Positions 26,103 to 34,240 of a stretch of DNA of 64,000 bases are shown here, one piece after another. A program made the position numbers and the translations under genes. How positions within the stretch are numbered: position 1 is the first letter of the stretch; each line of letters starts with the position of its first letter. Below the pieces are notes generated by a model that did no database searches, had not been told where the DNA came from, and worked only from the letters and a program-made list of their open reading frames with translations. This stretch comes from CAYRNY01 sp964425755 (GTDB lineage: Bacteria > Chloroflexota > Anaerolineae > Aggregatilineales > Aggregatilineaceae): NCBI GenBank assembly GCA_964425755.1, contig CAYRNY010000012.1:110104-174103 (forward strand), in the 5' to 3' direction.

Positions 26103-26547
26103 TATTGCAGCAATGAACGCGTGTTTGTCGTTTCAGAAGGTCTGCTGACGGCACCCAAAATGATCGCTGGTCCGGCGGACCGTGAACGGTTCCCGCCGCT
26201 TATCACCTCGGCTGAACGCTCAAGGTCCGGTCGTGCGCATGCGCAACAGCTACGCAGGCACGATGTTGGGTGTTAAAATCAGGCGCGGCACTGGCGGCAG
26301 CACACTACGGAACCTGACGGACACAGACTTCGAGACAGCGGCCAGGTCTGGCCCGCTTGTCCTGGATGCCGGGACACATACCCTGCACGTCACGTATGCC
26401 GGGTCGGAACCGCTGCGCCGCGTGGCGGTGGATGGCTTTCTGATCCAGCCGGTCATTGCGCAGCGCGTATTTGCCGGGCCGGATGGAGCGCAGTTGGTCT
26501 TGACCTGTAACACACAGACTGGCGTCTACACGCTAGACGAGGATTGA
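26103..26547 (+). pseudogene. Fragment of a carbohydrate-related protein, frameshifted
   Basis: Two short reading stretches in different frames follow one another. About 26112-26220 reads NERVFVVSEGLLTAPKMIAG and on, and 26182-26547 reads from NGSRRLSPRL through SYAGTMLGVKIRRGTGG, LDAGTHTLHVTYAGSEPLRR to TGVYTLDED. The second stretch has the feel of a beta-sandwich end domain (AGTHTLHVTYAG). No ribosome-binding site precedes either stretch. I read it as the remains of a secreted or sugar-active protein that preceded the next two genes. Alternatively 26182-26547 (GTG start, 121 aa) is a small real gene of unknown function. Confidence 0.4.
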
Positions 26548-26557
26548 TCGACTTCAG

Positions 26558-27202
26558 ATGAATCTGCATGCAGCATCGGGCATCGTGTGGGAGACGATCC
26601 GCGACTGGTATTACAGCATGATCGGGCTGGCGGCCTTAAATCTGCTGTGGGTCGGGCTGAGCTTAACGGTCGTGTTGTTTCCCCCCGCGACGGCGGGCCT
26701 CTATGCCGTGACGAATAGCATCGCACATGGGAAGGGGCAGCAGTGGAACGTCTTTCTGACCAATGCCCGGCGCTACGGCTGGATCAGCGTGCGCTGGGCG
26801 CTGCTCAACGCCGTGGTGATCATCATATTCGCCGTGAATGTCACGTTTTACGGCACAGTCGAGGGACTGTTGAGCGCGATCATCCAGATCGCACTCGTCA
26901 CCGGTGGGGTGCTGTGGCTCGCCATGCAGTTTTACTTCTGGCCCTTCATGCTCGAACAGGAACAGAAATCCGTGCGTGTCGCGCTGAAGAACGCCCTGTT
27001 TTTGACGCTGGCTGATCCTGTATATTCGGCTGTGATGCTCAGTACGGCGGCCCTGCTGGTCGCGTTGAGTGTCGTCCTGGTGCTGCCGGTCGCGGTCGCC
27101 ACACTCAGCTTTATCTCGCTGCTTGCCAACCGGGCCGTGATCGAGCGGCTGACGGCTTACGGCAAATTGCAGTATCCTGCAAACGGAGAAAACCAACCAT
27201 GA
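26558..27202 (+). CDS. YesL-like (DUF624) membrane protein
   Basis: 214 aa with about five membrane helices. The opening GIVWETIRDWYYSMIGLAAL and the FPPATAGLYAVTN motif are typical of the YesL/DUF624 family, small membrane proteins found in Firmicute and Chloroflexota polysaccharide-use operons. Their function is not known. The ATG of the next gene overlaps its stop by 4 bp (27199-27202), so it is coupled to the GH130 enzyme. Confidence 0.82.
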   Translation: MNLHAASGIVWETIRDWYYSMIGLAALNLLWVGLSLTVVLFPPATAGLYAVTNSIAHGKGQQWNVFLTNARRYGWISVRWALLNAVVIIIFAVNVTFYGTVEGLLSAIIQIALVTGGVLWLAMQFYFWPFMLEQEQKSVRVALKNALFLTLADPVYSAVMLSTAALLVALSVVLVLPVAVATLSFISLLANRAVIERLTAYGKLQYPANGENQP

Positions 27203-28083
27203 CAACCCCTTTGACTTTGACCCGCTATGCGGGCAACCCGATCCTGGTGCCTTCAACCCATAACGCCTGGGAAACCGATAACGTCTTCAACGCGGCGATC
27301 GCGCGCCATCAAGAGCTGGTGTATATGCTCTACCGCGCGCAGGGCCTGGATCGTATTTCGCGTATTGGTTGCGCGATCAGTGCCGATGGTTATCGCTTCA
27401 ATCGCTTACAGGAACCGGTGCTGGCCCCCGAGACCGAATACGAGCAACACGGCGTCGAAGACCCGCGCCTTACCGAACTGGACGGCGTGTTCTACATGCT
27501 CTACACCGCGTATTCACCGCATGGCGTCCGGGTATCTCTGGCCCGCAGCACGAACCTGATCACCTGGGAACGCATGGGGATCGTGCTGCCGGACGAAGAC
27601 AATAAAGACGCGGTGCTGTTTCCCGAGAAGATCGGTGGGCGCTACGCCATGTTCCACCGCCGCATTCCGGATATCTGGCTCGCGTATTCTGACGACCTGC
27701 TGCATTGGACTGATCACCAGATCATCATGCGTCCGCGCCCGGGGCTGTGGGATGGCGTGCGTATCGGCGCGGGTGGTCCCGTGTTCAAAACGCCGGCGGG
27801 ATGGCTGAACTTCTATCATGGCTTTGCAGAAGACCGCCACTACTGCCTGGGCGTCGCGCTGCATGACCTGGACGATCCGGCCAAGATCATCAAGCGCCAG
27901 GAAGAACCGGTCATCTGTCCCGCTACGCCCTGGGAGCACTGGGGTGACGTACCGAACGTGATCTTCACCTGTGGCGGGTTGGAAACCGAGGACGAATACC
28001 GCATCTACTACGGCGGCGGCGATCATGTCATGGCTGTGGCGTCGGTCAGCAAAGCCGACGTGCAGGCGTTCATCGCAAGTTGA
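27199..28083 (+). CDS. GH130-family glycosidase/phosphorylase
   Basis: 294 aa five-bladed beta-propeller of the GH130 type. It opens LTRYAGNPILVPSTHNAWE, has the family motif HGVEDPRLTEL with the likely catalytic Asp, then VLFPEKIGGRYAMFHRR, a repeated Trp-rich blade (DLLHWTDHQ), and ends in the GAGGPVFKT and YYGGGDHVMAVA segments. GH130 enzymes are phosphorylases or hydrolases acting on beta-mannosides. No signal peptide, so it works on imported sugar. It is coupled to the YesL-like gene and is followed by a truncated copy of a related gene. Confidence 0.88.
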   Translation: MTTPLTLTRYAGNPILVPSTHNAWETDNVFNAAIARHQELVYMLYRAQGLDRISRIGCAISADGYRFNRLQEPVLAPETEYEQHGVEDPRLTELDGVFYMLYTAYSPHGVRVSLARSTNLITWERMGIVLPDEDNKDAVLFPEKIGGRYAMFHRRIPDIWLAYSDDLLHWTDHQIIMRPRPGLWDGVRIGAGGPVFKTPAGWLNFYHGFAEDRHYCLGVALHDLDDPAKIIKRQEEPVICPATPWEHWGDVPNVIFTCGGLETEDEYRIYYGGGDHVMAVASVSKADVQAFIAS

Positions 28084-28091
28084 GCAACCTT

Positions 28092-28259
28092 ATGCAACTC
28101 GAACGCGCTTCAAACAACCCGATCCTGTCCCCAAACCCGGATCGTCACGGGGAAGCCGGCGCGGTGATCTTCCTTAGCGTGCTGACGGCAAGCCGATGCT
28201 GGCCTGCGACTGTATTTGGGCATTCCGGACACCTCAATCGCTTGCGTAAGCGCACCTGA
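28092..28259 (+). pseudogene. Truncated second GH130-like gene
   Basis: An ATG nine bp after the GH130 stop opens a 55-codon frame. Its first 25 residues (MQLERASNNPILSPNPDRHG) align in kind with the start of GH130 proteins, for example the upstream gene's LTRYAGNPILVPS. After residue 25 the similarity ends and the frame closes. It looks like the start of a second GH130 paralogue whose remainder was deleted. Too short to make a propeller, so it should be non-functional. Confidence 0.55.
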
Positions 28260-28270
28260 AACAGCATAAT
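28242..28270 (+). promoter_or_regulatory. Candidate promoter of the second peptide-type importer
   Basis: TTGCGT (28242-28247) and CATAAT (28265-28270) are 17 bp apart, in an AT-rich spot about 140 bp upstream of the binding-protein gene. The 324 bp between 28084 and 28407 otherwise hold only the truncated GH130 frame and a hairpin. Confidence 0.45.
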
Positions 28271-28337
28271 ATATATAGATAGGAGCTGTTGCTCGTCGCA
28301 GATAGCCACGTCGTATCGGGAAATCATCACACCAACC

Positions 28338-28359
28338 GCCAGCAGTCACCCCTGCTGGC
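28338..28359 (+). repeat. Hairpin in the leader of the binding-protein gene
   Basis: GCCAGCAG (28338-28345) and CTGCTGGC (28352-28359) form a perfect 8-bp stem with a 6-nt loop, 49 bp before the start codon. It could be an operator or a leader hairpin; no T-run follows. Confidence 0.4.
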
Positions 28360-28407
28360 ACCAGCGTAATAAAAACTCTAGATAATCATCAATATGGGGA
28401 GAAAAAC

Positions 28408-29982
28408 ATGCGCCGCTTAGTAACTTTGTTGTTCATTGCCAGTTTGATTGTGGCGGTCTTCGGGACTGTCGCTGCCCAAGATGAAGAAAGGCTGTTGGTC
28501 GTTGGGCTGTCGGAAGACTACCATTCGCTTGATCCGAGCCGCGCCTATGAACCCGGCGGATCGCTGATTCATCATTCGGTGTACGATACGCTGGTCACTT
28601 TCCCGTCAGACTCGGTGAGCGAGATTCTACCCAACCTGGCCGCGGACTGGGATATCTCGGACGACGGTTTGGTGTACACGTTCTACTTGCGGGACGATGT
28701 CGTGTTCTCCAACGGCGATCCCCTGACCGCCGAGGACGTGGCTTTTAGCTTCAACCGCATGAAAAACCTGAAGGATAATCCCTCGTTCCTGGCCGATACG
28801 ATCGCCAGCGTGGAGGCTGCCGACGACCTCACCGTCGTTTTGACACTTGAACGACCCGACCCCGCGATCCTTGCCAAGCTCATCTTTGACGCGTTCTCCA
28901 TCCTGAACGCGGACGTCGTCCGGACGCACGGTGGTACGGATGCCGAAGATGCCGCCGAAACGGATACGGCGGAAGAATGGCTGATGGAGAACTCAGCAGG
29001 TACCGGCCCCTACATGGTCGAAAGCTACGAGCCAACCGTGCAGACGGTGCTGGTCAGGAATCCGAATTACTGGGGCGAACCGGTCTACTTCGACCGCATC
29101 ATCATTCGCAACCTGCCGGAGACATCGACCCAGAAGTTAACGCTGGAAGCGGGCGATATCGATATCGCGATGGATGTTATCGCCGACCAACTGCCGTCGT
29201 TCGAGCGCAACGACGCGATCGAGGTCTTTTCGACCCAGAGCGACACCCTGATCTTTTTGCTGTGCAACCAGGACCCGGATGTTGGCGGCCCGGTGAGCAA
29301 TATGCTGGTTCAGCGGGCGCTGCGCTACGCCGTTAACTACGAGGAGCTCATGTTCCTCAGCGGTGCAGGGGCTAACATCCCCGCCGCGATGGTTCCGATC
29401 GGCTTTGCGGGGGCGCTTGATCCGTCCGAAGGGCTGTCGCGCGACCTGGAGCAAGCGCGAGCGCTGCTCGCCGAGGCGGGCTATCCTGATGGCTTCGAGA
29501 TCAATCTTGAATACCCGGATTTCAACTACATCGGCACCGAGTTCGGCATTGTAGCGCAAAAGGTACAGGCTGACCTGGCCGATGTCGGGATTACGGCCAA
29601 CCTCGTGCCGCAGGAATTCCAGGTCTCTCTGGAGGCGTACCGCGCGGGCCGGCAGGGCTTCAGCCTGTGGCTGTGGAACCCGGACTATTACGACACCCTG
29701 GACTACGTCGAGTTCTTGCCCGGTGGCGTGGTCGGTCTGCGTGCAAACTGGACGGATGAAAACGCCGAGCAGGAGATTCTCGACCTGCGTGATGCGGTCG
29801 TCGTCGAAACGGACGCGGAGAGGCGCGCTGAGCTGTTCCGCGAGATCCAGTACTACGAGCAGCAGAACGGCCCGTTCGTGCCGCTGTTCCAGCCGGGCGT
29901 GCACTTCGCCTACAATGCCGACCTGCAAGGTTTTGCTTACAATGGGCAGTGGCGTGTTGACCTGACCAAGCTGCACTACTGA
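28408..29982 (+). CDS. Family 5 (peptide/nickel/sugar) ABC binding protein
   Basis: 524 aa in the normal domain order. Signal peptide at 1-22 ending VAAQ. Landmarks: LVVGLSEDYHSLDPSRAYEPG, the PNLAADWDISDDGLVYTFYL segment, GDPLTAEDVAFSFNRM, GTGPYMVESYEP, then EAGYPDGFEINLEYP and the C-terminal FSLWLWNPDYYD and GPFVPLFQPG. A GGGGAG ribosome-binding site precedes the ATG. Some members of this family bind sugars or glycosides rather than peptides. Its place behind the GH130 gene makes an oligosaccharide ligand possible. Confidence 0.92.
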   Translation: MRRLVTLLFIASLIVAVFGTVAAQDEERLLVVGLSEDYHSLDPSRAYEPGGSLIHHSVYDTLVTFPSDSVSEILPNLAADWDISDDGLVYTFYLRDDVVFSNGDPLTAEDVAFSFNRMKNLKDNPSFLADTIASVEAADDLTVVLTLERPDPAILAKLIFDAFSILNADVVRTHGGTDAEDAAETDTAEEWLMENSAGTGPYMVESYEPTVQTVLVRNPNYWGEPVYFDRIIIRNLPETSTQKLTLEAGDIDIAMDVIADQLPSFERNDAIEVFSTQSDTLIFLLCNQDPDVGGPVSNMLVQRALRYAVNYEELMFLSGAGANIPAAMVPIGFAGALDPSEGLSRDLEQARALLAEAGYPDGFEINLEYPDFNYIGTEFGIVAQKVQADLADVGITANLVPQEFQVSLEAYRAGRQGFSLWLWNPDYYDTLDYVEFLPGGVVGLRANWTDENAEQEILDLRDAVVVETDAERRAELFREIQYYEQQNGPFVPLFQPGVHFAYNADLQGFAYNGQWRVDLTKLHY

Positions 29983-30000
29983 GTCCTATCATAGAGTCTG

Positions 30001-30039
30001 GGCGGCGAGGTCTGGTTACCGGGTCTCGCCGCCTTTTTT
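30001..30039 (+). terminator. Rho-independent terminator between binding-protein and permease genes
   Basis: GGCGGCGAG (30001-30009) pairs with CTCGCCGCC (30025-30033) and is followed at once by six T. This is a textbook intrinsic terminator. Because the permease genes follow in the same direction within 60 bp, it probably acts as a partial stop that gives more binding protein than permease. Confidence 0.85.
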
Positions 30040-30059
30040 CACCACCTTGAGGCTTGATC

Positions 30060-31079
30060 ATGTCGCTTCATTTCTATCTGGTACGCCGTTTAGTGTTGAT
30101 GATCCCGCTGCTTATCGGCATTTCGATCGTAGCCTTTATCATTTCGAACGCGATACCCGCCGATCCGACCGCCGCCAACCTCGGCGAACGCGCGGCGGCT
30201 GATCCTGAGATCGTCGCCGCGTTTCGCGAGAAGTGGGGCCTGGACGAACCACTCCACCTACAGTACCTGACGTATATCAAGAATCTGCTGCGCGGCAACA
30301 TGGGAACGTCGATTCGCAGTCACCGTCCCGTGGCGGATGAACTGCGCCGGTTCCTACCGGCGACAATTGAGCTTTCCACAGCCGGAATCCTTGTGAGTAT
30401 CGTCGCCGGCGTGATCTTCGGCGTGGTTTCGGCGGTATGGCGTAACCGGCCTATCGATTTTGTTGTGCGTATCCTTTCGTTGATCGGCGTGAGCGCGCCG
30501 GTTTTCTGGCTGGCGCTGATCGGCCTGCTGGTGCTGTACCTGCGGTGGGGCGTGGTCCCCGGTCCGGGCAGGCTGGATGCCCAACTGCATCCCCCGGCTC
30601 ACGTCACAGGGTTATACACGGTCGACAGCATACTGGATGGTCGTTGGGACCTGTTTCGTAATGCGGTCGCCCACCTCGTGCTGCCGGCCCTGGTGTTGGG
30701 GGCATATTCGGCGGGATTGATTACACGAATCACGCGCTCCAGCATGCTGGAAGTGCTGTCGCAAGAGTACATCATGACGGCACGCAGCAAAGGGCTGCGC
30801 GAATGGATGGTCATCCTGCGACACGGGCTGCGCAATGCGCTGATGCCGGTCGTGACGATCATCGGCCTGTCTTATAGTAGTTTGCTGTCCGGTGCTGTGC
30901 TCACCGAGACGATCTTCGCCTGGGAGGGTATCGGTCGCTACGCGTACAACGCGGCGCGAACCCTCGATTTTCCCGCGATCATGGGAGTCAGCATGTTGAT
31001 AGCGGTCGTGTTTGTGGTGATGAACCTCATCGTAGATATGCTGTATTACTGGCTTGACCCACGACTGCGATATGGATAG
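30060..31079 (+). CDS. ABC transporter permease, DppB type
   Basis: 339 aa. First helix, then SNAIPADPTAAN (the DppB-class motif, with Ile-Pro-Ala instead of the common APGDP), FREKWGLDEPLHLQYLTYIK, docking loop TARSKGLREWMVILRHGLRN and FAWEGIGRYAYNAARTLDFP. The ATG at 30060 is preferred to a TTG two codons earlier. The binding protein upstream and the DppC-type partner downstream complete the importer, but no ATPase gene is next to it. Confidence 0.9.
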   Translation: MSLHFYLVRRLVLMIPLLIGISIVAFIISNAIPADPTAANLGERAAADPEIVAAFREKWGLDEPLHLQYLTYIKNLLRGNMGTSIRSHRPVADELRRFLPATIELSTAGILVSIVAGVIFGVVSAVWRNRPIDFVVRILSLIGVSAPVFWLALIGLLVLYLRWGVVPGPGRLDAQLHPPAHVTGLYTVDSILDGRWDLFRNAVAHLVLPALVLGAYSAGLITRITRSSMLEVLSQEYIMTARSKGLREWMVILRHGLRNALMPVVTIIGLSYSSLLSGAVLTETIFAWEGIGRYAYNAARTLDFPAIMGVSMLIAVVFVVMNLIVDMLYYWLDPRLRYG

Positions 31080-31929
31080 CACTATGGATAATTTGCGTGT
31101 TGTTCGCTTGCGGATGCGCCAGAATCCGCTCATGGTTGTCGGGGTGATCATCTGTGTGATCTGGATCGCGATCTCATTGGCTGCGGGGGAAATCGCGCCC
31201 TACAACCCGTTGGATCAGAACGTGATGAACCGGCTGCAGGCACCCAGCCGGGAACACATTTTCGGGACCGATCAACTGGGGCGCGACGTGCTGTCGCGCG
31301 TGATATATGGGGGCCGGACCTCCCTGCCTGCCGGGCTGCTGGTCGTTGTCAGCGCGATGGTTGTCGGCACGGTCTTCGGTGCGGTTGCCGGTTATGTGGG
31401 CGGGCTGTGGGATGAGCTGCTCATGCGCTTCACAGAAGTGTTTATGGCGTTCCCCATCATCATTCTGGCGATGGCGATCGCGGCTGCACTGGGGCCAAAT
31501 GTGACGAACGCCGTAATCGCCATGATCGTCGTGTGGTGGCCCAATTACGCCCGCATTGTGCGGAGCCTCGTGATCAGCGTCAAGTCCGATGCCTACGTCG
31601 AATCCGCGCGCGCGATCGGGTCGCCACCAGCGCGCGTGCTTGTCGTCACGATCCTGCCCAACTGTGTCGCGCCTGCGCTGGTGATGGCGACACTGGATAT
31701 CGGCAACGCCATCCTCATCTTCGCGGGGTTGAGCTTCCTGGGCTTAGGGCCGGAGCCGTCCTCTCCGGAGTGGGGTCGCATGGTGTCCGATGGAATTGAC
31801 TACTTCGATCAGTGGTGGCTGAGCACATTTCCCGGTCTGGCGATTTTAACGGTTGTCATGGCGCTGAATTTCGTCGGTGACGGCATGCGCGACCTGCTGG
31901 ACCCTCGCAGCCGGAAGCAGATCGGTTAA
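31072..31929 (+). CDS. ABC transporter permease, DppC type
   Basis: About 286 aa. Class landmarks: APYNPLDQNVMNRLQAPS, IFGTDQLGRDVLSRVIYGG, docking loop ESARAIGSPPARVLVVTILP, and GLSFLGLGPEPSSPEWGRMV. Six helices. The start is uncertain: ATG at 31072 overlaps the previous gene by 8 bp, while ATG at 31084 would leave no overlap. The unit ends here without ATPase genes, so an ATPase encoded elsewhere must serve it, for example the fused ATPase at 22918 or a distant one. Confidence 0.88.
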   Translation: MDSTMDNLRVVRLRMRQNPLMVVGVIICVIWIAISLAAGEIAPYNPLDQNVMNRLQAPSREHIFGTDQLGRDVLSRVIYGGRTSLPAGLLVVVSAMVVGTVFGAVAGYVGGLWDELLMRFTEVFMAFPIIILAMAIAAALGPNVTNAVIAMIVVWWPNYARIVRSLVISVKSDAYVESARAIGSPPARVLVVTILPNCVAPALVMATLDIGNAILIFAGLSFLGLGPEPSSPEWGRMVSDGIDYFDQWWLSTFPGLAILTVVMALNFVGDGMRDLLDPRSRKQIG

Positions 31930-31931
31930 GC

Positions 31932-32075
31932 TACCCGGTCGCGGTGCAGGATGCGCCCGGGTCGGCGCAAGCCGTAGCGCGGTATGTTCCCGGCGGCGTT
32001 TTGACCGAAGACCAGACGATGGCAAACGAAGTGATCGAGACAACAGCCGATTGGTTCGTGCTGGCGCTTGATTAG
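31932..32075 (+). pseudogene. C-terminal remnant of an unidentified gene
   Basis: A 47-codon frame without a start codon runs from just after the permease stop to a TAG at 32073. It reads YPVAVQDAPGSAQAVARYVP, then GVLTEDQTMANEVIETTADW and FVLALD. The composition and codon use are protein-like and it ends next to a good terminator, as the tail of a deleted gene would. I cannot name the family. Confidence 0.3.
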
Positions 32076-32145
32076 ACTTGCCGGAAAACCCGCCGCCTGA
32101 ATCCGAACCTGTTCGAGTCCCCTGGCTGCTGGACTCAGACTCGGG

Positions 32146-32178
32146 AAACGCGCATGCCTCGTTGCTTGCGCGTTTTTT
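32146..32178 (+). terminator. Rho-independent terminator closing the importer unit
   Basis: AAACGCGCA (32146-32154) pairs with TGCGCGTTT (32167-32175) around a 12-nt loop and runs into a T6 stretch (32173-32178). It lies between the remnant and the promoter of the next importer. The stretch 32179-32344 shows nothing else I can name. Confidence 0.75.
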
Positions 32179-32344
32179 GATGCGCTGGTCGCGTGCAGGA
32201 CGGGGCCGGTATTCCTCATCACCAATCACCGCGCCAAACAGCGCATGAGACACCGCGGGGCCGCACTTCGTCCGCAGGTTGTCATGCTCCGCCAGATGTA
32301 GTCATGCTGCCGCAATTATGGTACTGGTGTACTTTTGCCTCAGT

Positions 32345-32373
32345 TTGACTCAAATTATGAGTAGACCTATACT
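32345..32373 (+). promoter_or_regulatory. Promoter of the sugar importer at 32439
   Basis: TTGACT (32345-32350) and TATACT (32368-32373) are exactly 17 bp apart, five of six matches to each sigma-70 consensus box. Transcription would start near 32380, about 60 nt before the start codon. The best promoter match in the window. Confidence 0.8.
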
Positions 32374-32438
32374 GATCGTAGGTTCGTTCTCTTATGAGCC
32401 ATACAGTTAATATAATGCTCAATGGAAAGGAACTTCTC

Positions 32439-34106
32439 ATGCGAAGACTATCTTTGTTCTTGGTGGTTCTTATCGTCCTTTCGTTGTCTGTCAGCAGCCT
32501 GACAGTGCACGCTCAAGATGGCGGGCCTTTTGAGGGTATGTCGCCTCAAGATCTGTTCCCGAATGCCATCGACGATCAGGAACGTGAATCGGCGATGGAA
32601 GCATTGCTCGCAGCGAATCTGCCCGATGCTCGCGACCGGTTTGAAGGCGAGACGCTCACGGTTGGCGTACTTGCCAGCGGTACGCGCGGCGTGATTTCCG
32701 GCGCGCCGTACTTCTGGCGTGAGGCTTTTGAAGCGGTCACTGGCGCGGAACTCGAAATCATCGAGATTCCGTTTGACCAGATGCTTACAACATTGACCGT
32801 CGACTTCGCGACCAACCAGAACACCTACGACGCGATCATCAATGCATCGTGGTTCTACGGTGACTACATCAGCAACGAATGGATCATCCCGATTGAAGAC
32901 TACCTTGGCGCTGAAGGCTATCCGGTTTGGGAGCCGGATAAAGTCGCCACACCGTTGCAGCAGTTGTTGACGTGGGAAGATACCTGGTACGGGGTTGTGA
33001 ACGATGGTGACGCCCAGATGTTCTACTACCGGCGTGACATTCTGGAAGACCCCGAATGGCAGGCCGCCTATGAAGAAGAGGTTGGCGAGCCGATGCCTGT
33101 GCCGCCCCGGACGTGGCAGCAGATGCTGAAAGTCGCGCAGTTTTTCAACGGCAAGGACTGGAATGGCGACGGTGATCCCGACGACGGTGTCAGCTTACAC
33201 CTCAAGGTTGGTGGGCAGGGCTTCTTCCACTATATGTCCCTGTCGGCTCCGTTCGCGATCACGCCAGCGGACGGTGATGATCCCACCGTTGTTACGAAGT
33301 ACGACAACATCTACTGGTTCGACCCGGACGACATGACGCCGGTGATTAACTCGCCAGGACATGTCAGGGCGCTGGAATTCTTGAAGGAGCTGGCAGCCAC
33401 CGGGTCACGGTCACAGTTCGGCTGGGAACTGGGCGAAGCCTGGGACAACTTCCTGAACGGTAACGCCGTCATGCTCTACTCATGGGGCGACGTCGGCTCG
33501 CTGGCGCAGGACCCGAACGCGTCGACGATCCAGGGCAAGCTGGGCGGCGCGCCGATCCCGTGCTCCGAAGAGTGGTACGATCGTGAAATTGGCGAGTTTG
33601 TTGTAGACCCCGAAAACCCGAACTGTGTTGGTAACCTGGTCGGTGCGTCGTGGCATGGCGTCATTTCGAGCCGCTCGGATAACCCGGACCTGGCGTACTA
33701 CTTCCTGGCGATGCAAGCAACCCCACCCATCCTGTTCTGGAACGTGACCTACGGCTGGACCGGTGTTGATCCCAGCTCTACCACGCATCTGTTCCCGCCG
33801 GCGGGCGAGGCTTCGGTCGAAGACTATGTAGCGGCAGGTTATGACGCAGGGGACGTTGAATCGTACATCACGGCCTACGGCGAGAATCTGTTCGGCTTCC
33901 CGACCACCCAAACCTACCTGCGTATTCCCGGGACTCCCGAGTACTGGAACATTCTCGACATCCGCCTGGCTGAAGCGATGATCGATGAGTTGACGCCGCA
34001 AGAAGCGCTGGACCGGGTCGCCGATGCATGGGAAGAGATCACCGACGATATCGGTCGTGACTACTTGCTGGAGATCTACCAGGCTTCGATCGGTTATACC
34101 CCGTAA
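32439..34106 (+). CDS. Large family 1 sugar-binding protein of an ABC importer
   Basis: 555 aa, longer than the 420 aa of simple members. Signal peptide at about 1-26 ending VHAQ. The start at 32439 has AAAGGAA nearby; earlier ATGs lie before it. After an acidic lead (DQERESAMEALLAA) come the ligand-domain segments TLTVGVLASGTRGVISGAPY, FDAMLTTL-like FDQMLTTLTVDFATNQNTYD, and a loop NGDGDPDDGVS that resembles a calcium site. This form is common for ligands such as glycosides. It is followed by a hairpin and two sugar-type permeases. Confidence 0.88.
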   Translation: MRRLSLFLVVLIVLSLSVSSLTVHAQDGGPFEGMSPQDLFPNAIDDQERESAMEALLAANLPDARDRFEGETLTVGVLASGTRGVISGAPYFWREAFEAVTGAELEIIEIPFDQMLTTLTVDFATNQNTYDAIINASWFYGDYISNEWIIPIEDYLGAEGYPVWEPDKVATPLQQLLTWEDTWYGVVNDGDAQMFYYRRDILEDPEWQAAYEEEVGEPMPVPPRTWQQMLKVAQFFNGKDWNGDGDPDDGVSLHLKVGGQGFFHYMSLSAPFAITPADGDDPTVVTKYDNIYWFDPDDMTPVINSPGHVRALEFLKELAATGSRSQFGWELGEAWDNFLNGNAVMLYSWGDVGSLAQDPNASTIQGKLGGAPIPCSEEWYDREIGEFVVDPENPNCVGNLVGASWHGVISSRSDNPDLAYYFLAMQATPPILFWNVTYGWTGVDPSSTTHLFPPAGEASVEDYVAAGYDAGDVESYITAYGENLFGFPTTQTYLRIPGTPEYWNILDIRLAEAMIDELTPQEALDRVADAWEEITDDIGRDYLLEIYQASIGYTP

Positions 34107-34148
34107 TACAGTGGCTATCTCGGGGGTGACCTGAGGAAAGTGTTTTGG

Positions 34149-34177
34149 AGGGGAGAGATACGGTTCTCTCCCCTTTT
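34149..34177 (+). terminator. Hairpin with short T-run behind the binding-protein gene
   Basis: AGGGGAGAGA (34149-34158) pairs perfectly with TCTCTCCCCT (34165-34174) around a 6-nt loop and ends in TTTT. It is placed as in the other importers of this window and should lower read-through to the permeases. Confidence 0.65.
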
Positions 34178-34240
34178 CACACTGATTCGATAGGCGCTAA
34201 CGTAGATTGCTTTACGCTAACGTATCGGACAGGTAATCAC

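Noticed and set aside
26182..26547. Intact 121-residue gene
   Set aside because: No ribosome-binding site, a GTG start only, and a protein-like frame upstream in another phase; listed as a fragment instead, with the alternative noted.
32105..32136. tRNA-like T-loop (TTCGAGTCC) in the gap before the sugar importer
   Set aside because: The bases that should form the T-stem do not pair with those after the loop, and no anticodon or acceptor stem is present.
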